Source: Oehlia diaphana
Taxonomy: Eukaryota > Glomeromycota > Glomeromycetes > Glomerales > Glomeraceae
Direction of reading: 5' to 3'
Length of the DNA: 64,000 nucleotides
NCBI GenBank assembly: GCA_003833135.1
Contig: QZLH01000380.1
Span: forward strand, 30,568 to 94,567
Shown: in pieces, positions 49,503 through 62,007 of the stretch
How positions within the stretch are numbered: the first letter of the stretch is position 1
Layout: each line of letters begins with the position of its first letter
The notes under the pieces: model-generated
Database searches by the model: none
What the model saw: only the letters and a program-made list of their open reading frames with translations
Told to the model about the DNA's origin: nothing
Program-made: the position numbers and the translations under genes

Positions 49503-49854
49503 AAATATTAAAATGATTATTCATGATATTTTATTTTTTCATACATATTTTTTTAAAGTAATAAATAAATGATAGTAGATAAACTTGGATTTTTTTTCAT
49601 GAAAATGCATGGGGATGGTATGATATTTTCATATATATTATAAAGAAGAAGATTGGATATTAATTATATTTATTAAATAATATAACTAGTATACAGTACT
49701 TTACATTTATTGTAGAAAAATTTTGAATAAATAAGATATGAAGATTTTTATTATTTGATCGAATATTTAAAAATAATATATAATATAATAATAAAAAATA
49801 AAGCATAAATAACAGACGATCTTACGCTGTGATAAAAACTTTAATAAAGAACGA

Positions 49855-50024
49855 CACATGTAATACCGACCGTGATGACATGTATTGTCAAATAAAAAAA
49901 TCATATAATACCGTAACGATTACGTGATTTTTTATTTGAAAATGTATGTACCGTAACAGCATGCATTTTCAAATAAAAAATCATGTAATACCGTAACGAC
50001 ATGCATTTTCGAATAAAAAATTAC
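49855..50024. repeat. Direct and inverted 40-45-bp repeats (AATACCGTAACG)
   Basis: ACATGTATTGTCAAATAAAA with AATACCGTAACG (49876), its inverted counterpart ACGTGATTTTTTATTTGAAA (49922), then GCATGCATTTTCAAATAAAA with AATACCGTAACG (49960) and ACATGCATTTTCGAATAAAA (49999). Four diverged units, one inverted. Confidence 0.75.
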
Positions 50025-50456
50025 TATTTCTCCCCTCATATAACATCACGTATCCTAGTAATGTATTATATTTCCCTTGAGATCCTCATTTTTTAACTAT
50101 TTTTTTTTTGTTAAGATCAAAAGACGATTCTTGCGACGTTAATCGATAGTTTCATAATAATAAATTCGAACAATGTATCATATTTATTTCAAGACATAAT
50201 AATTGCATAATAATTGTAATAAAACATAAAGTGAAAATATAAAATTAAAATAATTCGCATATGAAAAAAGATTGATAAATTCACTATATTACAATATAAA
50301 TCAAGACGAAGACTACAAATGTTTGAATTAATCTATAAATTTACAAAATATTGACCCATTGGCCCAATTAAACCATAATTTGTTGTAAAAATGTTAAAAA
50401 AAGAAAAAAAAACAGATTAAAATTTGACCTCACTCCCCCAAAAAAAAGTTTTTAAA

Positions 50457-51478
50457 TCATGCATTACGATAACATTCTGATATGAAAAAAAAAAAGAAAA
50501 TATAAAATATGTAAACATAATGCTTCTCTTTCATTTTAATAACATAAAAATAATTTATGATATGATTACCTGATAACTCGAATAATATTAAAAATCTAGG
50601 TAAAGTTGCCTAAATAACAATAAAATTTTTATAAATTAATGATATCATCATAAAAATCCATATTCAATCAATATATACGCTTACCCTTTCTTTATTTACA
50701 ATTAAAATTTCTCCCGGATTCTCTTTTATGACATCAACCACAAACATAGATTTCACTGACTTTAATACTACGCCATTACAATAATAAAGTGACGTATACG
50801 GATCATTTGCAAACCACATTCCTAAAATTAAAGAGTTAATAGTAAATTTTAAAGCATCACTCCACGCCTATCACACATATACTTACTGTTTTTCTTAAAT
50901 AAACATTTAGTCTTTGTATATTTAGTTCTATTTCCTTGTTGTACAATCCCACATAATCCACAATCTTTTTCACAAAATTTTCTTTCAACATGATATTCAT
51001 TAACTATTTCTTCATCCTTTTCTTTATTAAAAATCAATTCTTCAATAAATCTTTCAGGTGAACAATTTGAAGTAGTACCATGAAACATTCGATGAGTAAT
51101 ATCTTTGATATTTTTTTTGGTTTTTTTACTTAAACTTTTTTTATAGGCTTCATGACGTTCTTCAAGTTTGGTTGGCATACATAACTCAAAAATTCCAAGA
51201 ATTTTTGATTGTGAAAGTGGTCGACCTACAAATGATGATTTAATTGAAATATATTTTGGATCGGTTGGATCTAATAATATCATTTCTGTTTTATTAATTT
51301 TTTTTGGTTTTTGTGAAGGTTTAAAATAATTTTTTGTAGGGTCGCGTCGGATTAAATGAGTTAAGCGGGACGAAAATGATTTTTTTGTATCGAAAAGTAC
51401 ATAAGGTGATGAAGGAGAAGAGAAAGAATTATTATTCTTAATGATTGAAGTTTCGTTTATTTCACAATTTTGACCCAT
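50457..51478 (-). CDS. PARP-catalytic-fold-like protein
   Basis: Four exons (51478-50887, 50821-50685, 50609-50570, 50476-50457), 262 aa. Residues 1-90 are disordered and Ser/Lys-rich. From about 91 it resembles an ADP-ribosyltransferase core: IFELCMPTKLEERHEAYKKS, then MFHGTTSNC (His133, Gly, Thr as in the NAD-binding HGT of PARPs), CGLCGIVQQGNR, RMWFANDPYTSLYYC (the YFA/S..Y region) and VKSMFVVDVI, PGEILIVNKE, LPRFLILFEL. PARPs transfer ADP-ribose from NAD+ to proteins or nucleic acids. The catalytic Glu is not obvious; VVNKER/IVNKE near the end is the nearest candidate, so activity is uncertain. The last two exons are only 40 and 20 nt and rest on splice logic. Confidence 0.6.
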
Positions 51479-51884
51479 GATTAAAAAATCAAATCAATAA
51501 AAAAATAAAAAAATCCTTTATAAAACAAAAAAAAATAAAATAAAAATGAAAAAAAAAAATAAAAATAAAATAAAAAACAAGAAAAAAGAAAAATTTTAAA
51601 ATTTTTAGAAAAAAAAAAAAAAAATAAAATAAAATAAACAAAATAATAATTAAATTTTATACGCTAAGAATTCATATTTGTCATTAGAAATAAAATAAAT
51701 GGATATGAATAAAACTTAAAAGTTTAAGGGATTTTCGTATTTCAAAACGTATAATTATATAAACCCCTTTTTGAAGATCTATTTTTGTACTTTGTTTCAC
51801 CAAAACAAAAATAAAATTATTTTTGCTTCAATTTTGATCAATTTGGGAATATATAATAGATTGTAATATGTATGGATTCGAAAT

Positions 51885-51915
<31 letters not shown>

Positions 51916-54900
51916 TTTAATTGAACTATAGAGAAACAATTCGAATTAGGAATATTCGTAATCTTTTGATCAACGTCGCACGAATTACTAAATCCGGGTA
52001 ATAAAACTTTTTGAGAAAAAGGAAAAAAAAATATATTAAATTATAGAAATAGATTTTAATAAAAAAAATTTAAGTGATGAATGTATTTATTGAGATTTGA
52101 ATATTTAAAAATTTTAATAAGAAAATTACGAGACATTGCGGATTAATTTGAAGGATAAATTATTATTCAATACGCAGTGATACTATTATGTGCTACAATT
52201 TAAACTTCACGAAGATAAATAAAACTACGATGCAACCTGACACAACTAGTTTGAGTCATACAACAGTCATGATCATTTATTTAATTCGTATAACACTCGT
52301 ATAACATTATAGAACAAATTTTGACAAAAAAAAAAAAAAAAAAAAATATTTATATTTTTTTTTTTATAGGACGCACAAAGTGCGCACAAGTGCACAACAT
52401 AAAAAAAAACAAAAGTAGCCTCAAGAAATGGAAATACAGAAAAAAATACAGGAGACAACAATCAGTGTTGAATATTAACATCATCAAAACTTCATAAACG
52501 TAACCATTGTTTTTTTTTACATCTCAAAAAAAGTAAAGCTCAAACTCAAGAAATTAAATAAGGAAAATCTTTGTGGATTCAAGAAATTCGACTGACATAC
52601 AGTGGAAAGAAAGTAAAGAAATAACAACAACAAGGGTGGCCTTACCCACCGGTTATATATATATATATCTCATAATCATGAGTTGGGACGAACCTTGTCT
52701 CTCATGGGTCATGGATTTTTACGTAAATCTTCCCAGCAATTGATGTGAGTCTAAGCTTAGACACACGTATAATGATGAAATTAATAACTCGTAAGATGAT
52801 AATATACAGATTCAATATTCCATTTATAATTGAATTCAGATTGTATTGGTGACGTTTTGTACAAGTCCCTATATGGTCTATTGTTGAAAGATCAAGTTTC
52901 GGGATGTCACTGGCAAAGTTCCATAAATGAACGAATTTTCTCTTTTGATCAATCAATTATAGAAGAGTCCAAATCAGTAAAGACACAGCGCCAAGTTTTG
53001 AGATGTCACTGGCGAGTTCCACAAGTTCCATGTAATAAAGGACGATTTTGGAATAAACTCCTGTTTCAGTAAATATGATATTAAAAAAGATGTGTAATTA
53101 ATTGCACATGATATTATTCTAATTGCCAATGAAACTTTAAGGTGATGGACCTTAAAATGAAGAGACTTTTTGATGACTGGTATGTTCTAAAATAATGTGA
53201 CTTAAATTATCTAATCTTTCTTTTTTAGTTTCTAGCCTAATTTTGTCACATACTATTTTTAGATTATTACAAAAGACTTAGGTTTATTGCAATCTGTGCA
53301 AGGAGCAAGAAAAGGGAAATTTAAACTCAGGATTGTGAAGTTCATGACTAGATATATTTTTAAAATCTGTCAATGATTTTGACAAAATTGTGAAAGTTAA
53401 AGCAATGTCATGGAAAAATAATATGCATGGACAATACATATTTAGTGGAATATCAGAGATGCAATAATACATCTCGTTCATCCACGAAATACCACAGAAC
53501 GGACATATGCAATGCAGAATACTCCAGCTAAAACTGATTTTTCCAAACCATGTTCAATACAGATAATGACTTAACAGATGCAGAAGAAGCTTCGGAGGCA
53601 TGTTGGACAGTGAAGCATGTTGATAATGGGTTACTTAATAAATATAACATTTATACATAATAAATGATAAATTTTTATTAGATTACAAAAATCTTACATT
53701 GAGCGGAGGAAATTGGAATAAGCATCAGAACAGGTCTAAGTCATACACGTCACTGCTCAGATAATAATGTTGATAAAAAAAGCAAACTAAATGAAAGTAT
53801 GCCCAGCTGGTGGATTTCCTCTAGAATCATATCTCTTAAATCTGAGATTTATGTATTTATTATATAAAATTTTATAGTGATTCTTTATCATACATAGAAT
53901 ATCCAGTAATGATGAAGAAGGAAGGAGAAGACATGCCACTTGGCAATTTTTGATAATTTTCTATACAATTCAATATGTGACAACTCCATTTGTTGACTGA
54001 GGAATGAAATGGTCATTATTATGATTTATTAAGAACTGAAAAGACATTTTGGTGAGTGTTTTCAAAGCAAAATTAATATTTGTTTCAGCACCAACTATTC
54101 AGGATAATTTGTCAAGAAGTAAATATTTATTACAAGCATAGTCAGCAAATCCAAAATTACAAATTTTTGATAGCATATTAGAAGCTTGTTTACTAAAACT
54201 TAAATGTTAACAAGAAATTAAGGCTAGTCTTAATTTCTTCCATAGACTCCGATCCTTCATCACATTTTGCCTAGTTTCGATCAACATTTTATATTATACT
54301 GTAGTAATATTATTTCACAGATTATATTAATAAAAGTACAGATAATAAAAGATCCAACATTTAATATGTGTACCTTATTAACTAACAATATATTACAAAT
54401 TGCAATAAGGTATTTTAAATATTGGGCCCAATTGTATTTTATTATCCGATTCATGGAATTAGTTTATTATTTTAATGAATTATTTAGTAAATATATCATC
54501 ACATGATCTTGAATATTAAGGTTTGGTTTATTAAGAGCTTTAGTTCTTAAAGTTTGCATTGAAACATAGCGATAGTGCGGCATAGGATCTTAGAGATAAA
54601 GTTCATAACCTAGAAGCAGCCTTTTCGGCTCAACAAGCATGAAACAAGCATGACAATCAGTAATTCATTTAAATCATAATATATGATAGATACCTCATAT
54701 AGGACTACCTATGTTTAGTTTTGTTTCTCGGCTACTTTAGCAGTGGATAATATTCTCTATATAATTATGGCGAAAATTTGGCCTCTTAAAGGAAGAGTGG
54801 GGAGCAACCACCATGATTATTATACACTGAAAATTTTTCACATTATTCACAAAATGCTTCATCACCACGTTTTCATGTACATATTAACAGATGACCCAAA

Positions 54901-56406
54901 CATTCTTTACATCCGAAACTAAATAATTTGATTCTATGTTACTTTGGATGAAAATACTTGTCATAATAGTATATAATAAAATTATTAATTGAGTTTGTTA
55001 AAAAATTCTATTTTCAAAATGATACTAGTTTACGTGTTAATTGGAAGCTCTACGTTAAATTTCAAATCATTCTTATTTTGGGACCTTAGGGAAGGCATTA
55101 TTATTATTGAAGTTCATCAATTATTCAAATAATCACTTCTTCTCCCTTTTCGTTCTCCTCCTTCTCTTCGTTCTCTTCGTTATATTTCCAATTACAGCAT
55201 CGTATCCAATATCCGGTTGTGATTCAAAGGCATCTTTAAGGCGACCTTTATTAGCCCACGCGACTGACGCGAGTCCAGAGAGAGGCTAAAAAAGGTGTCT
55301 CATTTTCATTTTTACAATTGAATAAATAAAATCGTTCAATAAATAAACTCTTATGGTTATTTCCAAAATAAATTTATCGTAAATAAATGTATCATATATT
55401 CGTATCATTAAAAATTTCAATCTATGTAAACTTAAATATATAAATTTTATTTTATCATCATATGTATAGATAAGATCTGAAAGCAAGAAATAAAAGGTAA
55501 CAAATAATACACCATAATAGTAAATAATAAGATTTAAAAAAGTGGGATAGTTTATTTTAATAATTATTATTATTATAAAAATTACATAAAAAATTTGGTT
55601 GCAAATGCTTTTTATTATTTTTTTTTGTTTTTTTTTTTTGTTTTTTTTTTAATAATAATATTTTAAATAAAGGATATTACGTAATTTCTGTTGAAAAATA
55701 AAGATTAAGAGAACTTGGATCTAAATATTATAAGGTAATGAATGTTAATTGTATAACTAATAAATAATAGGGGTAATAATAGAGGAAAAGAGAAAGAACT
55801 TCAATTTTTTTTAATTTTTTTTTTAAAAATATTTAACGTGTTTTGAAATATCTACTATACTTCCAATTTTGAAAACCAATTTTTTTTAATATACATAAAG
55901 ATTGTAAATATAAAAATTCGCAAAAATAAAAATAATAAATGACATTAAAAAGAATAAGAACGTTAAGAAAATTTACACTTCTAAATAAATTTTAAGTATT
56001 AAGAAGTACAGTAAATAAAGATGAAATGTTAATATGATGGTTATAAGTAGATGGCGAATAATTATTTTTACAAAAAAAAAAAAAATAAAATAAAACAATA
56101 AAACTTCAAGTGTGAGATATGTAGGTGTTTTTTTCTTTCTTTCATAAACTCCAATTTCACGGGAAAAATAAAAATTATTGCGCCATTATTTCCGTACATC
56201 TGAGAACTGTGTTTCAAATACACCGATCTCACCAAGTACCCGGAATCAACGCTTATTTGCCCACTATAATCCTTTTTTTTTACGTGAAATTTCTCTCATG
56301 ATATATGTCTTGAGGTCTTGAGGAAATAATTTTTTTTTTTTTTTTTTTTTTTATAATAGTTTTTCCATCAATATGTAGAGAAGATATAAATAAAATGTTA
56401 AATAAT
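51479..56406. other. 5-kb gene-poor region with coding fossils
   Basis: No supported complete gene. Short open fragments such as DNDLTDAEEASEACWTVKHV (53562) and LRDKVHNLEAAFSAQQA (about 54585-54640) look like eroded exons of unknown genes. Poly-A/T tracts are frequent (51610, 51890, 52330, 55620, 56335). An ATG-less frame at 55107-55289 with a hydrophobic start is not counted as a gene. Confidence 0.45.
52885..53025 (+). repeat. Direct repeat with GATGTCACTGGC
   Basis: CAAGTTTCGGGATGTCACTG at 52891 and CAAGTTTTGAGATGTCACTG at 52993, each followed by GC(A/G)-AGTTCCA. Spacing is about 102 bp; in translation the two copies give similar GCHWQ/RCHWR stretches. Confidence 0.6.
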
Positions 56407-58297
56407 TTAATTTAAATATTGAACAAGCGATTCGACCACTTGAGCCATACTTGGTCGCTAAAGAACGTGAATGAAATCAGTCAATTTAATTAATTTATTA
56501 ATTTAAATTTTCTTCAAAAAGTTAAAAATAATTTAATTTACCGCTGAAGGAAGTTTATGCCACATATCTTGAATTAATAAAAGAAGTGTAGTTGGATAAT
56601 TCTTTAATTCAATTAGTGATGGACGAACATTTTTATCTCTAACAGCCTCATACAATTGATGTTCGTTATAATTGTGATAAGGATATCCAGCTTCTCCCCA
56701 TGTCAAAATTTCCCAGAAAATAAGTGCAGCGGCATATACATCAACCTAATAAAAAATTAACGATTTTTTTTTAGAAAATAACATAATTATTTAGTTAAAA
56801 TTAATAATTCTTATATAGTACCTTTTCAGTATAACTAGGATTAGGAGTCCAAAATTCTGGTGCTTGCCAATTTGGAGTACCACATTGGGTATGCATACTT
56901 GCATTTGCTTTTGGTCTAATACGGGCTAATCCAAAATCATTAATTTTCGCTCGTAAATTAGAGGATATCTAAAAAAGATAACCCAATTTAGTGAATTGAT
57001 CTGAATTTATTGAAATAAATCATCTAGTACATACCAATATGTTCATAGATTTCAAATCCTAAAATATGTACATATAACAATAAGTATATACAACGTTAAT
57101 TATTATTCTTAAGAAAAAAAAAATTGCGAATGTACTAATGTGCTAACGACTTACTCTATGAATAATGCTTGGACGACGAGTGTGTAAATATGTAATGCCA
57201 AGTGCAATGTCATGCATAAACATAATCTTTAAAAAAAAAGGTATGTAAGTTATATAAGTTTAAGAATTTTACCTTAAATCAGAGATTACAAACCTGTTGA
57301 GTAAAAGGTGGTCTTGGTACTTTTCTCATATAGTCAAATAAATCACCATTTTCACAAAATTCAGTTATAATAAATAATTGTTTAGTATTAGTGCTTATTC
57401 CTATGAATTGAATAATGTTCTCGTGACGTAGTTGTCTATTATTCCCGATAAGAAAATTTTATTAGAAAAAGTAAATCATAAATGAAAGGAATATATATTA
57501 TATTACATACTTTAGGACATTAATTTCATGTTTCGTTTCTTTGAGATCAGATTCACTAAAATTAACTACGCGAAGTTCTCCAATGGCGACAGGTTGCTAA
57601 AAAAATTTCCGTATAGGTTGAATTCATAACATTAATAACTTGCCGAGAAAAAAATTATCCTTGTATTAATACTCACATCTTTGTATTTTCCAGCATAGCA
57701 ATCTTTAAAACCTCCCGAGCCTATTTTTCTACCGATTTCTAGATCCTCATATTTTATTTCACTTGCATCATTATCCAAAAATACTGATGATAAAGAACAA
57801 ATTTTATCTTGCTTTAACCCACTTGATCCATCGATTGAAAAAAGCCTAGGCGTAGACGGCGCGGGAACAGGTCGTGTATTTTGTTTCTAAATAAGAAATT
57901 AAATAAGAATAAATCAATTTTTTTTAACTAGTTTCAAAATTTTTCACGTAATATTTACCCAATTCAGTAATGCTTTTATCAAAGTGGGTTTATCACCGTC
58001 AATACTTATTCCTTCATATCAAAAAATAAAAAATAAACTAAAATGATTAAATTATAAAATTTGAATACAAATAATATTAAATTAATATTTTACCTCTATC
58101 TTGACATAGAGTAATCAATTCTGCCAAATGTTTTTCACTGAGCGTAAGTACGTTTTCATGCTCCAATTCTGTATCTAAAAATATAATGGTCAAAATGTTA
58201 GCTAAAATTGTTAATAAAACTCCAGATAAAGAAAGGTTTCGATAATATTACCGATATGATATTCGATTGTTTGAATTTGAAATTGGGATGGTGACAT
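56407..58297 (-). CDS. TKL-like protein kinase, 11 exons
   Basis: Exons 58297-58252, 58174-58094, 58011-57959, 57886-57677, 57596-57511, 57435-57294, 57226-57155, 57058-57035, 56968-56822, 56745-56542, 56457-56407; 371 aa. The N-terminal 110 aa are a short helical region and a Pro/Ser linker (RPVPAPSTPRLF). The kinase domain follows: glycine loop GSGGFKDCY (116-124), HENIIQFIGIS, hinge TEFCENGDLFDYM, catalytic HRDLKSMNIL (Asp231, Asn236), DFG at 249-251, QAPEFWTP (APE), DVYAAALIFWEILTWGEAGY, and RPSMAQVV at the end. The fold is complete. Oddity: the beta3 position normally Lys (VAIK) reads VAIGELR, so Gly136 replaces the ATP-anchoring Lys. Exon 8 is only 24 nt and codes exactly DLKSMNIL of the catalytic loop. 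Related to MAP3K-like/TKL kinases; targets unknown. Confidence 0.88.
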
Positions 58298-58410
58298 TTT
58301 GATAAAGGCTTTAATTTAAAGGGTACGAAATTGGCGCAGTAATAAAAAAAAATATAATTTTTAAAATTTGAGATTTCTATAATTTTAGTTTAAAAAAAAA
58401 AAAAAGTCCT

Positions 58411-58419
58411 CTTTTTATA
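58411..58419 (-). promoter_or_regulatory. TATA-like box of the 11-exon kinase
   Basis: TATAAAAAG on the minus strand, about 115 bp before the start codon at 58297. Confidence 0.45.
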
Positions 58420-59279
58420 AACTACACACGAAAAATGTTTAATTTTTTCGATTATATTTGCATCATAATGATGTAATTATTTAAATTCGTGTGACTATTC
58501 ATAAAGATTTTCGGGAATCGACTTTTAATATGTTTTTTTATCAGAGAAAAAATAAAAAAAAATTTTTTACCTGGAAAATGTCTATAAAAAAAAACGCCAA
58601 ATTGATCAACTTTGATTATTATATTTATATTATTATTTATAAAATGATGATCAGGTTTATTGTCAATTTTAGGCTTAATTTATGATAAATTTAGAAATTT
58701 CACAAGTTAAGTAAGACAGAAATGTCTAGAAATTCTTATTGAATTTCCTTTTTTAATCATTCTTTATCGTATTAAATCTAATACTCAATAAAAATGTCAT
58801 AAGCTTCACACACGGGGATAGAAATATTACTAAATTTGGTTAGTGATTAAGGAAAATCGAGATTTCCTATGGAACAAAAATAACAGCAACTTTCCTAATA
58901 ATTTTATATTGTGTTACGTACAAAATACCGTAAAAGTTTTGACATTGAAGTATTTGAAACGTGTTGATAAACATGCTGTTATTGTTTAAATTTAAACTTG
59001 TATTAAATGTCATCATTTATATTTGTAATAATTTAAGACCAAATATAAACTAGACATTTTATTACATTTATCGTAATGAGTAAAACGTAATGTATTGTGT
59101 GACATTTACCGTATGTAATATCACGTGATTTTCCTGATACGAATATTTTGCATGATATAATTTAAACTGATGCATCAAAACATTCCTTTTCTTTTGCGCC
59201 ATAAATAATTATTGATTATTAATCTATATTAGTTTCTCCTTTTTTTCTCTCTAATACGAACTTGGTTTGAAAAAAAGAG
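58420..59279. other. Divergent intergenic region
   Basis: Shared upstream region of the kinase (minus) and the F-box-like gene (plus). The open frame at 58491-58685 is low complexity and not supported. Confidence 0.5.
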
Positions 59280-60139
59280 ATGTGTGACAAGCTCCCTAAC
59301 GAAATTCTTATAAAAATTCTTACCGAAGTACTTCAAGACATGAGGCACGTTTTTGATTTTTTTTTTTTCTTTTTAAAGGAAATTTAACATCCTATAATTA
59401 AGTTAACACGATTAAATTTTTTTTATTCTTTATTCTACTTTTGTTTAAAACAGTTATGAAAAATTTATTAATCTTCGATACGTCAATAATAAGTGGAAGT
59501 TGTTGGTATCTGTGGTGATCAATGACGAATTTTCTCAAAAGTTGAAAAGAGATTTTGAATTTATGGTAAAAGGGAAAAAGCGTTTATGGCAAATCATATA
59601 TGTATACATAATTTATTTTAATTCTATTAATTTTTATTATTTTTAATTATTTTTTTCATATTCTTTTCCCCTATTTTCATGTTATTTAGAATCATCAAGT
59701 TCGAACAGATAATAAATTAAATATCAAATCAACGTATTATGATCCAAAAGATGGAAAATTTTCTTTTGAAATCTCTCCTTCTCCTTCATCACCATCATCA
59801 CCATCATCACCATCATCATATTCACCGTTACCATCATCAACAATAATACATTCATCATTAAACGCACAAGCAGAGTTATCATTAGAATATCTTTGTAAAG
59901 GTAGAGTAATTTATTGGAGATTACCTACAAGTCATTATTATAATGCTCATGAGGAGAGAAATGATGGTTGTATTTTTGTTAAAGGGTTTTGGTATGAAAA
60001 TCAAGAAATTAAGCGTATTAAAATTAATGCTTCAATTATTTTTAGAATGTTGGAAGGTGAAGAAGATTTTTGGGAATCTTTTAAAAGAAGAAATGTTAGT
60101 GTTACTAGAATGTTAAAACTTGAAATGTTATACGTTTAA
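59280..60139 (+). CDS. F-box-like protein, three exons
   Basis: Exons 59280-59344, 59454-59565 and 59690-60139 give 208 aa. The start MCDKLPNEILIKILTEV is an F-box helix 1 signature (LPxEILxxIL), followed across intron 1 by YEKFINLRYVNNKWKLLV, matching the rest of an F-box. The third exon has a (PSS)n tract (SPSSPSSPSSPSS), then CKGRVIYWRLPTSHYYN and FVKGFWYENQEIKRIKI. F-box proteins link substrates to SCF ubiquitin ligases; the C-terminal part would be the substrate side. Intron 1 appears to use a GC-AG donor (AG|GCACGT), since no GT donor keeps the frame. Exon 3 has no ATG near its start, so plain ORF searches miss it. Confidence 0.7.
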
Positions 60140-62007
60140 AGATATAATAATGAAAATAGTTTTGAAATTAGGTATTACTTTTTAGAAATTAAGATAATTC
60201 TATGTAGAATAATTAATAATACGGATAATACGGGATAATAATATAATTATATTAATAGTAATAATAATACTCAAGATACCGTGCCTTTGTAATTTGTATA
60301 TTTGTTACAATGATCAAAATTAATAATCATGTAGGAAATTATGTCCATGCTATCATTTAATCTTTCTAATTCTTGGAAGAGTCATATAATATACGTAAAC
60401 CTATTGATAATTTGCATGTTTTATTCATGGATTTCACGTTAAGAAATGTAACATAATACAAAAAAATAATAATAATAATTAGGTATATGCGACGTGGAGT
60501 AAAAATATTGATCAATGATCGATATCCACGTTTTTATCGTTCATCATTAGGAATACTGCGGCGACTAATAGAATTAATATATTCGGTCTATTTAAAAACC
60601 CCGCATCTTTGCACTATTCAAATTAGCAATTAAAAAATCATCGGAGTATCATTGTGTACAATACCGTATCTTTATTATGATTGTACATTTCATTCGGGAT
60701 TAAATATATTTTGTTCATAAATAATAATATTAGAACGAAAATTATATATGATAAAAATTCTTCCTAAAAACGATTTAAAATTCTTTCCCCAAAAAATCGG
60801 TGTATGTATATTAACCATAAGGAATTATACAATAATCATGTTGTGCTCCAAATCTCAATATGCCCCAAATTGACTATATGAAAAGTAATGCTTTGAAAAT
60901 TCTTAAGGCATTATAAAGATGGGCTGATAATTTAGGCTAATCGTTGATTTGGGGCAATCGTCAACTTGGGGCACAACAATTATACTTAAAACTAGAATCC
61001 GTTGTTTCTTTTCTCTTATTTGGCTAAAAATTATATAACCTAAAGTAGAAACACAATATACTTTTTTGTAATAATAGCAAAAAGAAATTGCATTATTAAA
61101 AGTGAAGGGGCGTTAGATATGTTAGATATTACTTAATAAACCAGTTTTATTCGAGTATAGTGGCATATACACGTGATAATCATTGAATAATGTTTCTTTA
61201 CGTAAGCAAATTATGGGGCAATGGGGATAATGCAATTTGCAATGTGTTTCACACGTTTTTCATGGGAAATTTTTTTGAACCAATCATACTTTTACTCCAT
61301 TCTTCATTTTGAAAAATGTTGTGTAATCTGTTACGCTATGCGTGACAATTGCACATGTTTACACTAGCATCGATTCTATTCGTCTACAAAGCTACGATTA
61401 AGGAAAATAAGCACTTTGTTGATGGAAAAACCTTATTCCAGCAGATGTTACTTCGTTAATAAGAGTAATGGCTTATGAGAATCATCTTGTTAGAAAAAAA
61501 AGGAAGAAATACCAAAACCTTTTTTTGTGCTGAATACATTGTTAAATAACCAACGTAATCCAAATCGGAACTGGTGTTGAATATTGTTTGAGCGTTTATA
61601 GTAAATTAATACTAAACTAAACTGTTAGGGAAATATATTTATAATTATCGATATAGAAGTATCTTAAAAAAAACATTGAGGAGCTTTCAAATATTAGACT
61701 TATGTAATATTATTTCATTTTATCAAACCACATTTATCGTAACTAGAAGCAATAAAATCTCTTTTCTCTCTTTTTTGATTAGAATCATCATAAATTCAGA
61801 TGTTTTGATTGGCAAATATTATTGTGATTACAGTATCACCTCCATAAGTGCACGCACCTTGGGACCAGTCATGCACATGCATTTAGGGAGGGTGTGCACC
61901 TAAGGAACAACCAATAGAAACATAGATGACGTTACACAAATATCATTTTATTTAAATTTTATGGCATATCTAATTGTGCGCAAACATACATTCAAATAAA
62001 ACTTTAT
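60140..62007. other. Gene-free AT-rich region
   Basis: No supported gene. Holds one hairpin element (60831-60982). A GC-richer patch at 61832-61905 has TGCACGCACCTTGGG and GTGTGCACCTAAGG and could belong to a transposon end next to the transposase gene. Confidence 0.5.
60831..60982. mobile_element. MITE with TTGTGCCCCAA ends (about 150 bp)
   Basis: Left AATCATGTTGTGCTCCAAAT with ATGCCCCAAATTGAC; right, on the minus strand, TAATTGTTGTGCCCCAAGTT with GATTGCCCCAAATCAAC. Each arm contains the CCCCAA unit twice. Confidence 0.75.

Larger units (their letters stand above)
46376..50456. other. 4-kb gene-free AT-rich region
   Basis: No supported gene; the open frame near 48433-48642 is low complexity. 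Contains several separately listed repeats. Confidence 0.5.

Noticed and set aside
51479..52500. Long poly-A/T tracts as retroposon tails
   Set aside because: Such tracts occur throughout the window without target duplications, so they are not evidence of insertion.
55107..55289. 60-codon frame that looks like a small secreted peptide
   Set aside because: It starts at TTG, not ATG, in a region of coding fossils, with no splice or family support.
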